Positions 1 to 9,109 of a stretch of 64,000 bases of DNA are shown here, in pieces. Origin of the DNA: Lacinutrix neustonica (GTDB lineage: Bacteria; Bacteroidota; Bacteroidia; Flavobacteriales; Flavobacteriaceae); assembly GCF_026625145.1 (NCBI RefSeq), contig NZ_CP113088.1:434001-498000 (forward strand). Reading direction: 5' to 3'. The first letter of the stretch is position 1. The number at the start of each line of letters is the position of its first letter. Under the pieces are notes generated by a model. It had not been told where the DNA came from. It saw only the letters and a program-made list of their open reading frames with translations, and did not search any database. Made by a program: the position numbers and the translations under genes.

Positions 1-791
1 ATGTGAAACACATCGAGTTTGTAGATCAAAATCCTATTGGGAGGTCCTCTCGTTCTAATCCAGTGACCTACATTAAAGCCTATGATGATATTCGTGCGCT
101 ATACAGTAAACAGAAATTGAGTACGATTAGAAATTATGCCGCGAAACACTTTAGTTTTAATGTTGATGGCGGACGCTGCGAAACCTGTAAAGGTGAAGGC
201 GAAGTTACCATTGAAATGCAGTTTATGGCCGATGTGCATTTAGAATGTGAAACCTGTAAAGGGAAGCGTTTTAAAAAAGAAGTCCTGGAAGTCACTTTTG
301 CCGATAAAAATATTGATGATATTTTAAATATGACTATTGACGATGCCATCGTATTTTTTGATGAGAACCACGTCACAAAAATAAAAACGAAATTACAACC
401 GTTGCAAGATGTGGGATTGGGCTATGTTACTTTAGGTCAGAGTTCCTCAACATTATCCGGAGGAGAAGCACAGCGTATTAAGCTGGCCTCTTTTTTAGGA
501 AAAGGAAACACTAAAGAAACGGCATTATTTGTTTTTGATGAACCCACCACGGGATTACATTTTCACGACATTAAAAAGTTGTTAAAATCCTTTAATGCCT
601 TAATTGAAAAAGGACACTCCATTATTGTTGTAGAACACAATTTAGAACTTATAAAATGTGCCGACTACATCATAGATTTAGGACCTACAGGCGGTGAATA
701 CGGAGGTCATTTAGTAGCTTCCGGCACCCCTGAAGAGATTGTTAAGGTTAAGGCTTCAGAAACGGGAAAATATCTGCAAGAAAAGCTCTAG
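1..791 (+). CDS. uvrA: Excinuclease ABC subunit A, C-terminal part (5' truncated by window)
   Basis: This is the last 260 or so residues of UvrA, the DNA-damage-recognition ATPase of UvrABC nucleotide excision repair. Visible features, numbered from base 3, are the zinc-module Cys pairs (CETC near 59-62 and 82-85), the ABC signature LSGGEAQRIK (151-160), the Walker B segment LFVFDEPTTGLH (175-186) and the H-loop VVEHNLELI. The segment opens inside the insertion-domain sequence (QNPIGRSSRSNPVTY), so roughly 680 residues lie upstream of base 1. The reading frame is clean. It converges on the DUF3667 gene with only 3 bases between the stop codons. Confidence 0.96.
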   Translation, partial: VKHIEFVDQNPIGRSSRSNPVTYIKAYDDIRALYSKQKLSTIRNYAAKHFSFNVDGGRCETCKGEGEVTIEMQFMADVHLECETCKGKRFKKEVLEVTFADKNIDDILNMTIDDAIVFFDENHVTKIKTKLQPLQDVGLGYVTLGQSSSTLSGGEAQRIKLASFLGKGNTKETALFVFDEPTTGLHFHDIKKLLKSFNALIEKGHSIIVVEHNLELIKCADYIIDLGPTGGEYGGHLVASGTPEEIVKVKASETGKYLQEKL

Positions 792-794
792 TTT

Positions 795-1898
795 TTAGTA
801 AAACATAAAAGAAAACAATCCTAAAAAAATCACTGTAATAGGTATTACCAGGGCCAAAAATAAGAACGCCGTTAATCCACTTTTAATAAAACTTAAAAAC
901 AATCCCTGGCGATAAAAGTGCTTAATAGCGATTAGTAAATAGCTAAATGTAGACAACGTGATTACTAGAACTACCCAGTTTGGGATCTCCATAATAAAAT
1001 TCAACGTCAGAATAATAGTAAACACGGAAAATAGAAAAGCAAAATAATAAAAACTAAAAACCAAATGATGCGCGTAACGGCCCCTATTGTAATACAATAG
1101 TTTAAGAATTAAGGCGAAAATGGGCAATAAGAAAAACATGGCAATCGGTATGGTATCATAAAAGGTCTGTAAAATACTTCCACCTTGTTTAGATTTATAA
1201 AATTTCAATCCTTGAGTATATAAACGTCTTTTAAAAGCGCCATCCGTTTCTTTCAAGCCCATTGCACTATAAATCTCATGATCTGACGCTTTTGCCGCGA
1301 TTAATGAATCGATTTTGCTTTCATTAAAACTGGAGCTCAAAACACTATTATTTTTAAATTTTTCAGTCTCTATTAAGGAATCTACTTGCTTTTGCGTCAA
1401 CCCGGTTAAAAAAACATTGTCATTTAAAACTTTACGAAGTTCTGTCTTTGCTATAGAATCTTTTTCTTTATTAGTGTTTAGTACTTCTAAAGTAGTAGAA
1501 TCAGTTGTTCCCTTACCACTAACACTACTATTTGTAACCTGTGTAGGACTAAAAAAATTATCAAAACGACTATTTACGCTGTCTATTTGTTTTCGAGTAC
1601 TAAAAGAAAACAAAAAGAAAAATACCACTGAAATAAAAAGGTATAATTGTGCGGGGTGCAAATAGAGTAAACGTTTTCCTCCAATGAATTTTTCGGCTAA
1701 ATAGCCCGGTCTAAAAAGCAATGGCAAAAAGCTTTTAAAAAAGCGCGCATCCACAGAGAAATAGTTACTTATGGTGTTACTAAAAAGCAAGCTTAAGGTT
1801 AGCTCTTCCCTATCTTTCTGACCACAATATGGACAAAAATCATAGCGACTTTGAAACTGTTTTTCACAATTTTTACAAGTGGAGTAAGAAATAGACAT
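795..1898 (-). CDS. DUF3667-type zinc-ribbon membrane protein
   Basis: A 367-residue membrane protein of unknown function that I place in the Bacteroidota DUF3667 group. It starts with a zinc ribbon (Cys 8, 11, 22 and 25, the last pair in CPYCGQ). A short conserved segment ending in LLFRPGYLAEKFI and LHPAQLYLF leads into a first membrane span near 79-99. A polar, Ser/Thr/Lys-rich stretch (about 100-235) is probably outside the membrane. Four more hydrophobic spans follow between about 245 and 367. The family call rests on the ribbon plus the LYLHPAQLYLF segment and is from memory. It ends 3 bases from the convergent uvrA stop. Confidence 0.8.
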   Translation of the reverse strand: MSISYSTCKNCEKQFQSRYDFCPYCGQKDREELTLSLLFSNTISNYFSVDARFFKSFLPLLFRPGYLAEKFIGGKRLLYLHPAQLYLFISVVFFFLFSFSTRKQIDSVNSRFDNFFSPTQVTNSSVSGKGTTDSTTLEVLNTNKEKDSIAKTELRKVLNDNVFLTGLTQKQVDSLIETEKFKNNSVLSSSFNESKIDSLIAAKASDHEIYSAMGLKETDGAFKRRLYTQGLKFYKSKQGGSILQTFYDTIPIAMFFLLPIFALILKLLYYNRGRYAHHLVFSFYYFAFLFSVFTIILTLNFIMEIPNWVVLVITLSTFSYLLIAIKHFYRQGLFLSFIKSGLTAFLFLALVIPITVIFLGLFSFMFY

Positions 1899-2015
1899 TT
1901 ATAGCGGTTTTCAATTTTAAAAATAATCATTTTAATTGAAATGCCCCTGTAAATCATTAATTAATCTTGTTTTAATTCTTTGGAAACCACTAGTGAAAAT
2001 AGGCGTTAGCAAGTT

Positions 2016-2031
2016 TGGCACGCGAATTGAA
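2016..2031 (+). promoter_or_regulatory. Sigma-54-like promoter upstream of secreted repeat protein 1
   Basis: TGGCACG at 2016-2022, four bases, then TTGAA at 2027-2031. This matches the -24/-12 RpoN pattern (TGGCACG-N4-TTGCW) in spacing and in all but one core base. It lies 68 bases before the ATG at 2100. The paralogous gene at 4536 has the same arrangement, which makes chance less likely. No activator site was identified. Confidence 0.55.
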
Positions 2032-2099
2032 AGTATCAATAGCAAATAGCGTAAGCCGAAAAGCTAAAGAGTAGGCACAAAATCTAAATCCGTATTACT

Positions 2100-2795
2100 A
2101 TGAAGAAATTAGTACTATTATTTACAGGTTTGTTAATGGGATTAACAACTGTAACAGCAGCAGAAAAAGTTGAATCTGCATCACAAGGTGAAGATTTGAC
2201 TAGTAATCGCTACCGTTTTGATGATCCAATCCAATTTATTGAGCGTGGTGTAGAATTTTTAGTTTTTCCTGATGGCTCATTTGATTTCAATACCAATATT
2301 GATGATAATCATAACTCACATGATGAGGGGTATTATAGAAGATCGAATACCAGGCGCACCAGCGTAAATGGAACCTTTGGAGCGCCTGGAACACAAGTAA
2401 GGTTTTCTACTCCAAGAGACCGAGGGGTTATTATTACGCATGACAGGGATGGAAAAGTAAGACGTATTGGTAACGTTTTTGTAAACTATAACCGTGTAGG
2501 CCAAGTCAAACGTCTAGGTTCTGTTTATATGCAATATAACAGACAAGGTTGGTTAACGAAAGTTGGAGGTTTACATTTAAAATACAACAGACGCGGACAA
2601 ATTATAGACATCTTTGGCAACGTTAATTTTAGAAATCAAGGTTGTGGATTCTGTGGCGTTACTGGATGTTCTACAAGTCATTATGGAACGCATGACGATA
2701 ATGATTGGAATGATCACAATGATAATGACGACTACTATTATTATAAGAAAGATGGTAAAGTTAAGAAGCAGAAGAAACTTAAGAAAAGAAAGTAA
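2100..2795 (+). CDS. Secreted 16-residue-repeat protein 1 (unrecognised family)
   Basis: A 231-residue exported protein with a Sec signal peptide (MKKLVLLFTGLLMGLTTVTA, cleavage near residue 20). A lead-in (GVEFLVFPDGSFDF) is followed by three tandem units of about 16 residues starting YNR-x-G: YNRVGQVKRLGSVYMQ, YNRQGWLTKVGGLHLK and YNRRGQIIDIFGNVNF. The tail has a CGFCGVTGC segment, then a His/Asp/Asn-rich stretch, then a Lys-rich end; the acidic/His part could bind metal (inference). It is paralogous to the gene at 4536, which shares the lead-in and the YNRxG units. I do not recognise a named family. A strong terminator follows at 2819. Confidence 0.8.
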   Translation: MKKLVLLFTGLLMGLTTVTAAEKVESASQGEDLTSNRYRFDDPIQFIERGVEFLVFPDGSFDFNTNIDDNHNSHDEGYYRRSNTRRTSVNGTFGAPGTQVRFSTPRDRGVIITHDRDGKVRRIGNVFVNYNRVGQVKRLGSVYMQYNRQGWLTKVGGLHLKYNRRGQIIDIFGNVNFRNQGCGFCGVTGCSTSHYGTHDDNDWNDHNDNDDYYYYKKDGKVKKQKKLKKRK

Positions 2796-2818
2796 CTGCT
2801 TGGCTTACAAATAAAAAA

Positions 2819-2848
2819 AACTCACAAATCTAAGTTTGTGAGTTTTTT
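2819..2848. terminator. Bidirectional intrinsic terminator
   Basis: A perfect 10-bp stem, AACTCACAAA (2819-2828) with TTTGTGAGTT (2835-2844) and a 6-base loop, with a T run on the plus side and an A run on the left that serves the minus strand. It separates the secreted protein from the convergent SDR gene. Confidence 0.85.
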
Positions 2849-2852
2849 TATT

Positions 2853-3632
2853 TTACTCCTCTACTTCTTGCATTTTTCTAATTTGTGAGAGTATCATTTT
2901 TTTAGGAACTAGTGGTAGCATAGACATCATCGCTTTTTGAGAAAAAGTCAAACCGTAAATAACATCTAGGGTTCCGTCTATCATGCCCTGATAACCATCC
3001 TCTGCAACCTGTCTTGCACTGGCTGTGCTTTTAAACATCGCTGTCTTATCCATACCCGATACTTTACCAAAATTTGTTTCGGTGGCACCGGGCATTAAGT
3101 TTGTCACAGTAATATTTGTATCCCGTAATTCTTCTGCTATCGCATTACTAAAAGAAGTAACATAAGCCTTAGTTGCAAAATATACAGCTTGCAAAGGCCC
3201 TGCCATTAAACTCGCCGTTGAGGATACATTAAGAATTCGACCTTCATTTCTCTCTACAAAATCAGGTAAAAACAAACGGGTTAAAGCCGTCAAAGCCATA
3301 ATATTTAAAAGGATCATGTCATGGTCTTTTTGCCACTCTCTTTCATGAAATTTTCCTATGCCACCAAAACCCGCATTATTAATTAGGTAATCTATACTAA
3401 TGTTCTGCCTTTTAACTTCATCGTAAATGGCTTGAACCGCATTGGACTTAACTAAATCTTGAGTTATGACAAAAACCTTAATTTTATATTTGGACTCTAA
3501 CTCTCGTTTTATATCTAACAACTCCTTTTCGCTCCTAGCAACCAAAACCAAATCCCCTCCTTTTTCTGCATGAATTTGAGCAAATTGTTTACCTATTCCG
3601 CTACTTCCTCCTGTAATTAATGCTGTTTTCAT
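2853..3632 (-). CDS. Short-chain dehydrogenase/reductase (classical SDR)
   Basis: A 259-residue NAD(P)-dependent oxidoreductase of the classical SDR family. The Rossmann dinucleotide motif TGGSSGIGKQFA lies at 7-18, NNAGFG near 86, the catalytic Ser in NVSSTASL, and the active-site Tyr/Lys in YFATKAYV (YxxxK). Its length is normal and the C-terminus is hydrophobic, as in the DltE/YqjQ-like group. The substrate cannot be told from sequence. It stands alone on the minus strand between a terminator and the helicase-like gene; about 165 bases between the two genes hold nothing I can recognise. Confidence 0.9.
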   Translation of the reverse strand: MKTALITGGSSGIGKQFAQIHAEKGGDLVLVARSEKELLDIKRELESKYKIKVFVITQDLVKSNAVQAIYDEVKRQNISIDYLINNAGFGGIGKFHEREWQKDHDMILLNIMALTALTRLFLPDFVERNEGRILNVSSTASLMAGPLQAVYFATKAYVTSFSNAIAEELRDTNITVTNLMPGATETNFGKVSGMDKTAMFKSTASARQVAEDGYQGMIDGTLDVIYGLTFSQKAMMSMLPLVPKKMILSQIRKMQEVEE

Positions 3633-3797
3633 ATTTTAAGTTTTGGTAAAGATAAAATAGGAAACCACATAATATTGTTAAGAAATTTATAATATGCTTC
3701 ATTAAATAAAATAGAGTCAATTGGAGTGGCGAAGGCATTCGTCGTTGAACTTGAGAAAACTAAGTTTTGCACTACTTCCTTCTTAGATAGAGGAATA

Positions 3798-4409
3798 TTA
3801 CCCTTTAATAATTTGAGCATTATACATAAATGTCTCTTCAAAGCGCTGTAATCGTGGTGTTAATTTTTCAGCAAAAATAAGGTACTGACATTTATCCATG
3901 CTTTCTCGGAATACGGTTAACATCTGCAAAATGCATCCCTTTTTCAGCGAATACGGCATCCTCAATAATAAAAAGTTTTAATTGACTCACATTAACAGAA
4001 TTCAACAAAAACAACCTATTTAAACGCTTGGGAGTCGCTATTAATATATCTTGTCCGTAATAGATTTCTTCTTTTTGTTGATCCAACGTTTGCTCTTCGT
4101 AGGCGGTATATATTCTTAAATCTGTGCGTTTACTAAATTTTAAAAACGCCTCTTTTAATTTTAACGCTTCCACCTTATTTTCAACAATAATTAGTGCTCG
4201 GGTGCATCTTCAAAAGCTTGACTTTTCAATTTTTGCATGGTTGCAATGATTATTGCGGTTGTTTTACCAGCGTCTTTGTCTCCAATACAAAATAAATCGG
4301 CACCCCCTTTTATTTTTGGTAATACCGCTTTTTGAAATGGTGTTAGCATCGTAATATTATTGTTTTCTAATGCTTCTTTGATTTCAGGATTTAATTTTTT
4401 TAAAGACAT
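3798..4409 (-). CDS. Half-length DEAD-box helicase-like protein (two frame lesions at CCAGA sites)
   Basis: Joined, this is a 203-residue protein made only of the first RecA-like domain of a DEAD-box RNA helicase. It has a Q-motif-like start (ITMLTPFQKAVLP), a Walker A variant GDKDAGKT, motif Ia (PRALIIVEN), a TPKRL segment (motif Ib-like) and IEDA in place of DEAD. No second helicase domain follows; it ends in YLIFAEKLTPRLQRFEETFMYNAQIIKG. Two lesions split it. Near 4199, CCCAGAGCA reads CCCGAGCA. Near 3907, CCAGAA reads CCGAGAA. Repairing both gives an open frame. It could be a degenerate nucleotide-binding protein with no helicase activity. Confidence 0.72.
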
Positions 4410-4485
4410 GTTTTTCTGCTTATGGTAAGTATACTGCGAAGTTAACGGTAATTACCCAACTTACAAAACGACAGCAATATAGTTT

Positions 4486-4501
4486 TGGCACGATGCTTGT
4501 A
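4486..4501 (+). promoter_or_regulatory. Sigma-54-like promoter upstream of secreted repeat protein 2
   Basis: TGGCACG at 4486-4492, four bases, TTGTA at 4497-4501: the RpoN -24/-12 pattern with correct spacing and one departure (T for C in TTGC). It sits 34 bases before the ATG at 4536. The five bases before TGGCACG also match the copy at 2016 (both read TTTGGCACG). Confidence 0.6.
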
Positions 4502-4535
4502 TTTCTGTTAGTGTTCAATCTTAAAAACGAATATT

Positions 4536-5748
4536 ATGAAACAATTAATGTATTTCTTATCAGCCTTACTTCTTACAAGTATAACTGTAAATGCAGAGGC
4601 AATTAACAAAGAAGAAACTTCAGAAACGATAGTATCATCTTACCGAGGATATGGGAAGTCTTTTATTTTTAACGAACAAGGTATTGAGTTTTCTGTTTAT
4701 GCAGATGGGCAATTTGATTTTTACATGCCTAATTACGGACCAAAAGTTAATGTCTCTATAGGCTCGCCTAATGTTAACATAAGTTTTAATTCTGGTTATG
4801 ATTACAGCGCATATGTACAATATGACGAGTACGGTGCCATTATTCAAATTGAAAACACACCTATTTATTATGATTACTACGGTCGCATTACTCAGGCTGG
4901 AGATATTTATATTAACTACAACAACCGCGGATTTATTACTAGAGTTGGCGGGTTGTATGTACATTATAATAGATACAATACTTTCGATCACTGTACAGGA
5001 TATATAAATGTATACAACAGAGGGTATGTTTACAGACCTTGGCATAGATATTATGCAATACCTGCTTACAACCATTGCGTCGTTTATAACAGACCTTACA
5101 GACAACATTATACACCTATACGTTATAGATATAACAGACCGTATACTAATAATTACAGAAGAACAACAGCTGTCGCTAGTAGAAGAGGTAATACGATCTC
5201 AAGAAACAGAAGCTATGCTTCTAATACAAATGGAAGAACTAGAGCTTCGTCGCCAACTAGAACAAGAACGCGTGATAACGTATCTACGCCTAGAACTAGA
5301 GGAAACAATTCTGTTTCAACCCCAAGAACGAGAGGCAATACGTCTTCACCTAGAACGAGAGGCACTACTTCTACTACTACACCAAGAACCGGAGGCAATG
5401 CATCAACACCTAGAACTAGAGGTAATTCTACAACTCCAAATACCGAGAGCGCAATCAAACACTCCTAGGACAAGAAATGCTACGAATACAAGAACACGTA
5501 ATAGTTCACAAGCGCGTAATGACCGATCTAACAGAACCGTTTCTACACCTAATAAAACGAGAACGCGTTCAAATTCGAACACATCTAGAGCAAATGATAC
5601 CCGTATAGCCTCTGCTTCAAGAAGTCAGAAATCAGCAACCGGAGCAACGCGATCTAGAAAGTCAGAATCAAGAAGTACACGTTCCAACACCTCTGTTTCC
5701 AAAGGGACACAAACACGAAATTCTGGTTCAAGAAAAGGTAACAGATAA
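4536..5748 (+). CDS. Secreted YNRxG-repeat protein 2 with Thr/Arg/Asn/Ser-rich tail (one frame lesion)
   Basis: A paralogue of the protein at 2100. It has a signal peptide (MKQLMYFLSALLLTSITVNA), a lead-in (GIEFSVYADGQFDFYMP) and degenerate 16-residue units (YDYYGRITQAGDIYIN, YNNRGFITRVGGLYVH), then a Tyr-rich region. A long low-complexity tail repeats TPRTRGN-like units and ends in SRKGNR. The first frame stops at 5468, but the tail continues in the next frame to 5748. The join lies at 5443-5448, where CCAGAG reads CCGAGAG; repair gives 403 residues. The tail is strongly basic, suggesting a surface or matrix protein with anionic partners (inference). Its promoter resembles that of its paralogue. 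Confidence 0.75.
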
Positions 5749-5806
5749 TTTTAAATAAACTTTTGACAACTATAATTCAACATAAACTAATTTAAATCCT
5801 AAAAAA

Positions 5807-6250
5807 ATGAAAACAAAACCTACTTTACTAAGCCTTGCTTTTTTACTAATAGTGAGCATATGTTTTGCTCAAAAAGATCAACCCCTATCCATCATTAATG
5901 GAAAAGTAGGCATCTCAAAATACCATGACCGTGATGAACTTAGCCAATTGCAAAAGGGAAAATTATTGACCTTATATATTGAGAGAATAGAAGTGATTGT
6001 TAAAATATTACCTAACATTGCCTTTGCAACTATGCCCGGAGTCACTATGAGTTCTTTAGGAATTCCTGATACCAAAGATCATAGAAAGGCTTTAGAGGAT
6101 CAACACGAGGCAACCGATAATTATTTTAATAATACACTTGAGTTTCAAAACAAGATATTACCTTATTCAGATAAGTCTAACTTAATTTCTGCCATCTTGT
6201 TTTATGAAGAAACCTTGAAATCATTACACACCTATAGCGAATTTAATTAA
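5807..6250 (+). CDS. Small exported protein of unknown function
   Basis: A 147-residue protein with a clear signal peptide (MKTKPTLLSLAFLLIVSICFAQ). The mature part is predicted helical and polar, with no Cys after the signal and no motif I recognise. It starts 58 bases after the repeat-protein gene and may be co-transcribed with it from the sigma-54-like promoter. A perfect terminator follows at 6281. Confidence 0.65.
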   Translation: MKTKPTLLSLAFLLIVSICFAQKDQPLSIINGKVGISKYHDRDELSQLQKGKLLTLYIERIEVIVKILPNIAFATMPGVTMSSLGIPDTKDHRKALEDQHEATDNYFNNTLEFQNKILPYSDKSNLISAILFYEETLKSLHTYSEFN

Positions 6251-6280
6251 GTCCCAAGTCCTATGTACTATGATACTTAC

Positions 6281-6325
6281 AACTCCTTTTATTTTGTTTA
6301 AGACAACAAAATAAAAGGAGTTTTT
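6281..6325. terminator. Bidirectional intrinsic terminator
   Basis: A perfect 18-bp stem: 6281-6298 pairs with 6305-6322 around a 6-base loop (TAAGAC), with T5 after it. It lies between convergent genes and overlaps the last bases of the flippase gene. Confidence 0.88.
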
Positions 6326-7790
6326 ACTTATTAATTCTATGTGTTATTATTCTACTAATAATATCTGAAATATCATTCGAGAGCTTCAGGCGAAGTACTA
6401 AAACACCATAGATTATGCTAATTATTAATGATTTGAAAACTATGTTAATAATTGGATCAAAATTGAAATCCCAAAAATAGAACAGTAAAGAAATGCACAC
6501 TATTAATAGTAAAGTCGGTCCCGTTTTTTTACTAAACGGATGCATTTTAAACTTCTTATTAACATACCATACTTTCAAAATACCGTAAAGTGAAAGCGCA
6601 AAAAAGCTAGCAGTCGCCGCCCCATTTATATTGTATTTGGGTATGAATATAAAATTTAAAACAATAGCCACCATAATAATGAGAAGGCCAAAAAAGAGAA
6701 TAATTCTATAATAATCTGAATTAAATATAATAGAGTTATTATTCCCTGAAAGATTATCCAATAATTTAATAATTGCCGTAATAATAACCACATACAACCC
6801 TTGACTGTAATCTTGAGGCAATATGGTATATAACTCTTTTATATTTGCAATTATTAAGATGAACAGCAAACCAGCAACAACTAAAAGATTTAGAGCGCTT
6901 TTTTTATATAAATTAGAAAGGTCTTTAAAGTTTTTCTCATTCATTAATTTCGCCGTTAATGGATAGGTGATTTGATGCATGGCTCGGGATGGTACGGCTA
7001 TCACTGTTACAATAAATATAGCGACATTATACGAGGCGATGTTATCAATTTGCACCAGTAAGCCCAACATCGATTTATCTAGGTCTAACATTAACATCGC
7101 CACAGAACCCGCAATGATAATTAAAAAACTGTATTTTAAAACAGAACCCACATTAAAATTAAAATTAAAATTAACCTTTGGGAAACGTATACTAAACGCA
7201 TAGATTGTCATGATTAGCATTCTTAAAACATAAACGCCTCCTAAACTATATACAAATTGGGAAACAGTAAGCCATTTTAAGTAAACGCTAATGAGTAATA
7301 TCATTACACAAACTCGATGAAACACTTCTTTCATAATATTCCCAAAAGCACTTTTGAAATGAATTTTGCTCCAAGCAAAAAAGATTTCAAAATACGCCAT
7401 AGCTACAGCGATAACATAAATTAACCAGGTGTAATCCTTAATAATGCTGTTCTTCCTCGCTAACCAGTTACTAATCCATTCATAACCTAATGTTCCAAAC
7501 AATCCGACAGAAATGATCATCAATAGTGGTAAAAACAACATCAGGGTTAAAAAACCATTTTGCTGGTTTTTAGTTTTATAAGATGTGTAAAATTTAACCA
7601 ATGTATTACTCACGCCAAACATAAATAGCGGCATCATTATATTGGCTGTAGACAGTACAAAACCTACCAAACCGAAGTATTCCTTGGTTAAAAAGTGGGT
7701 GTAAAGAAATAAGGTATTGATGGCACCTATTACAAAACCTATATACGTGGTTACCGTATTCTGTATGGATTGCTTAATCACTATTCCCAT
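6324..7790 (-). CDS. Polysaccharide flippase (Wzx-like, MATE/MOP superfamily)
   Basis: A 488-residue integral membrane protein with about 12-14 hydrophobic spans along its whole length. It has the layout of lipopolysaccharide/O-antigen flippases, including an N-terminal TYIGFVIGAINTLFLYTHFLTKEYFGL segment in which the first span meets a charged loop. Such proteins move undecaprenyl-linked sugars across the inner membrane. It is the last gene of a minus-strand run (DUF4834, YfhO, glycosyltransferase, flippase) and begins 14 bases after the glycosyltransferase stop, which supports a glycan-assembly role. The cargo is not deducible. Confidence 0.82.
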   Translation of the reverse strand: MGIVIKQSIQNTVTTYIGFVIGAINTLFLYTHFLTKEYFGLVGFVLSTANIMMPLFMFGVSNTLVKFYTSYKTKNQQNGFLTLMLFLPLLMIISVGLFGTLGYEWISNWLARKNSIIKDYTWLIYVIAVAMAYFEIFFAWSKIHFKSAFGNIMKEVFHRVCVMILLISVYLKWLTVSQFVYSLGGVYVLRMLIMTIYAFSIRFPKVNFNFNFNVGSVLKYSFLIIIAGSVAMLMLDLDKSMLGLLVQIDNIASYNVAIFIVTVIAVPSRAMHQITYPLTAKLMNEKNFKDLSNLYKKSALNLLVVAGLLFILIIANIKELYTILPQDYSQGLYVVIITAIIKLLDNLSGNNNSIIFNSDYYRIILFFGLLIIMVAIVLNFIFIPKYNINGAATASFFALSLYGILKVWYVNKKFKMHPFSKKTGPTLLLIVCISLLFYFWDFNFDPIINIVFKSLIISIIYGVLVLRLKLSNDISDIISRIITHRINK

Positions 7791-7804
7791 AAACTTGCCT
7801 GCTG

Positions 7805-9109
7805 TTATTTAAGAATGAGTTGCGCTAATGTTTGAGTTAAATTTTTGCGGCTATATTTTTGTAAGCCTATGGGGTTTGTTTTTAAAGTATTTTTCTGAAA
7901 TGATTTAAAATGCACTAAAATGTGATGTTTTAACTCGGTAGTAGAATCATAATTAAAATAATGCCCGGTGTTTGTTTCTTTAATTATTTTTTCAACATCT
8001 GTATTTGTTGGCCCAATCGCTAGTATTGGTCTTTCAGAAACCATATATTCAAATAATTTTCCAGGAATAATTGCTTTAGTATCTATAGAATCTATTTCAA
8101 TAAGTAATAATACTTGTGATTGTTTTTGAAATTTAAGTGCTTCTTTGTGTGACACATAACCTACAACAGTAAGATGGCTCATTAAATTATAATCTTTAAT
8201 GGATTTTAGCACAGAAGCCCCTACTGAACCAACCAAATTTAGTTTAAAACTCTTAGCAAAATCATCATTTTCTATAATTAACTCACTCAGTACTTTCCAT
8301 AATATTTGAGGGTTTCGTTTTGATAATAATGAACCAATATGTGATACTGTAAATTGGGAATCCAATATTATGTTTTCAGTTTTCTCTATATCATAACCAT
8401 TTGTTATGACGGTTATTGGCTTGTTAGTGATTTTAGAAAATTCACTCTTGGTATTATCACTTGTTACAATAATTGAGTCTGCTGTATTTAAGACTTCTCG
8501 TTCTAATGCCTTGTGCCTTTTTTTAGAAGCATGAGTCAATTTTAGTTGCTTATGATACCCTATAGTAGTCCATGGGTCTCTAAAATCGGTTAACCACTCT
8601 ACACCTGTTTTTTCTTTTAACTGCAGTCCAATCAAGTGTAAACTATGTGGCGGTCCACTGGTAATAATAGTATCTATATTAAAGTCATTAATATAAGTCA
8701 TTAAGTACCTTACAGATGGTTTTATCCAGTGCTTTCTCGCATCCGGAATAAAAAAATTACCCCGAATAAACAATAGGGCTTTTTGTGCCAAACTCTGTTT
8801 TTTTTCATCCGGGATAATCCCTTTACTAATGGTTTTACTATCTTTTGAAAAGAAATTAGCGATTTTATAAGGTTCATTTATAGGTTGCTTTAAAACCTTT
8901 AACTTCTTTGAAACTTCAGCCAATAAACTTTCGTCCTTTTGTGGATAAATAGGATTGTAAGGGCAGTAAACGATAGGTTCAATATCAAACTCAGGCAAGT
9001 ATTTTACAAATTTTAACCAGCGTTGTACTCCTGGACCTCCTGCTGGTGGCCAATAATAGGTAATGATTAAAACTTTTTTCTTATTCAACCTTTTTGTTTT
9101 TAAACTCAT
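7805..9109 (-). CDS. Glycosyltransferase family 4 (GT-B)
   Basis: A 434-residue GT-B enzyme. The N-terminal glycine-rich acceptor-domain motif YYWPPAGGPGVQRWLKFVKYL is typical of GT4 proteins in this lineage. The C-terminal donor half contains SHIGSLLSKRNP and the ending segment IPGKLFEYMVSERPILAIGP, with the usual E-x(n)-E donor-binding arrangement. I take the ATG at 9109, preceded by GGAGG about 8 bases upstream; a GTG at 9118 is also in frame. The start lies inside the last 29 bases of the yfhO gene, so the two are translationally coupled. Confidence 0.85.
   Translation of the reverse strand: MSLKTKRLNKKKVLIITYYWPPAGGPGVQRWLKFVKYLPEFDIEPIVYCPYNPIYPQKDESLLAEVSKKLKVLKQPINEPYKIANFFSKDSKTISKGIIPDEKKQSLAQKALLFIRGNFFIPDARKHWIKPSVRYLMTYINDFNIDTIITSGPPHSLHLIGLQLKEKTGVEWLTDFRDPWTTIGYHKQLKLTHASKKRHKALEREVLNTADSIIVTSDNTKSEFSKITNKPITVITNGYDIEKTENIILDSQFTVSHIGSLLSKRNPQILWKVLSELIIENDDFAKSFKLNLVGSVGASVLKSIKDYNLMSHLTVVGYVSHKEALKFQKQSQVLLLIEIDSIDTKAIIPGKLFEYMVSERPILAIGPTNTDVEKIIKETNTGHYFNYDSTTELKHHILVHFKSFQKNTLKTNPIGLQKYSRKNLTQTLAQLILK

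Noticed and set aside
3629..3841. A 70-codon open frame on the minus strand after the helicase-like gene
   Set aside because: It overlaps the true end of the helicase-like gene in another frame; that frame reads a coherent protein end (LQRFEETFMYNAQIIKG), while this one has no family features.
4635..5108. A 157-codon open frame antisense to the secreted repeat protein
   Set aside because: It mirrors a Tyr- and Asn-rich coding region and lacks a start context; the sense gene has signal peptide and paralogue.
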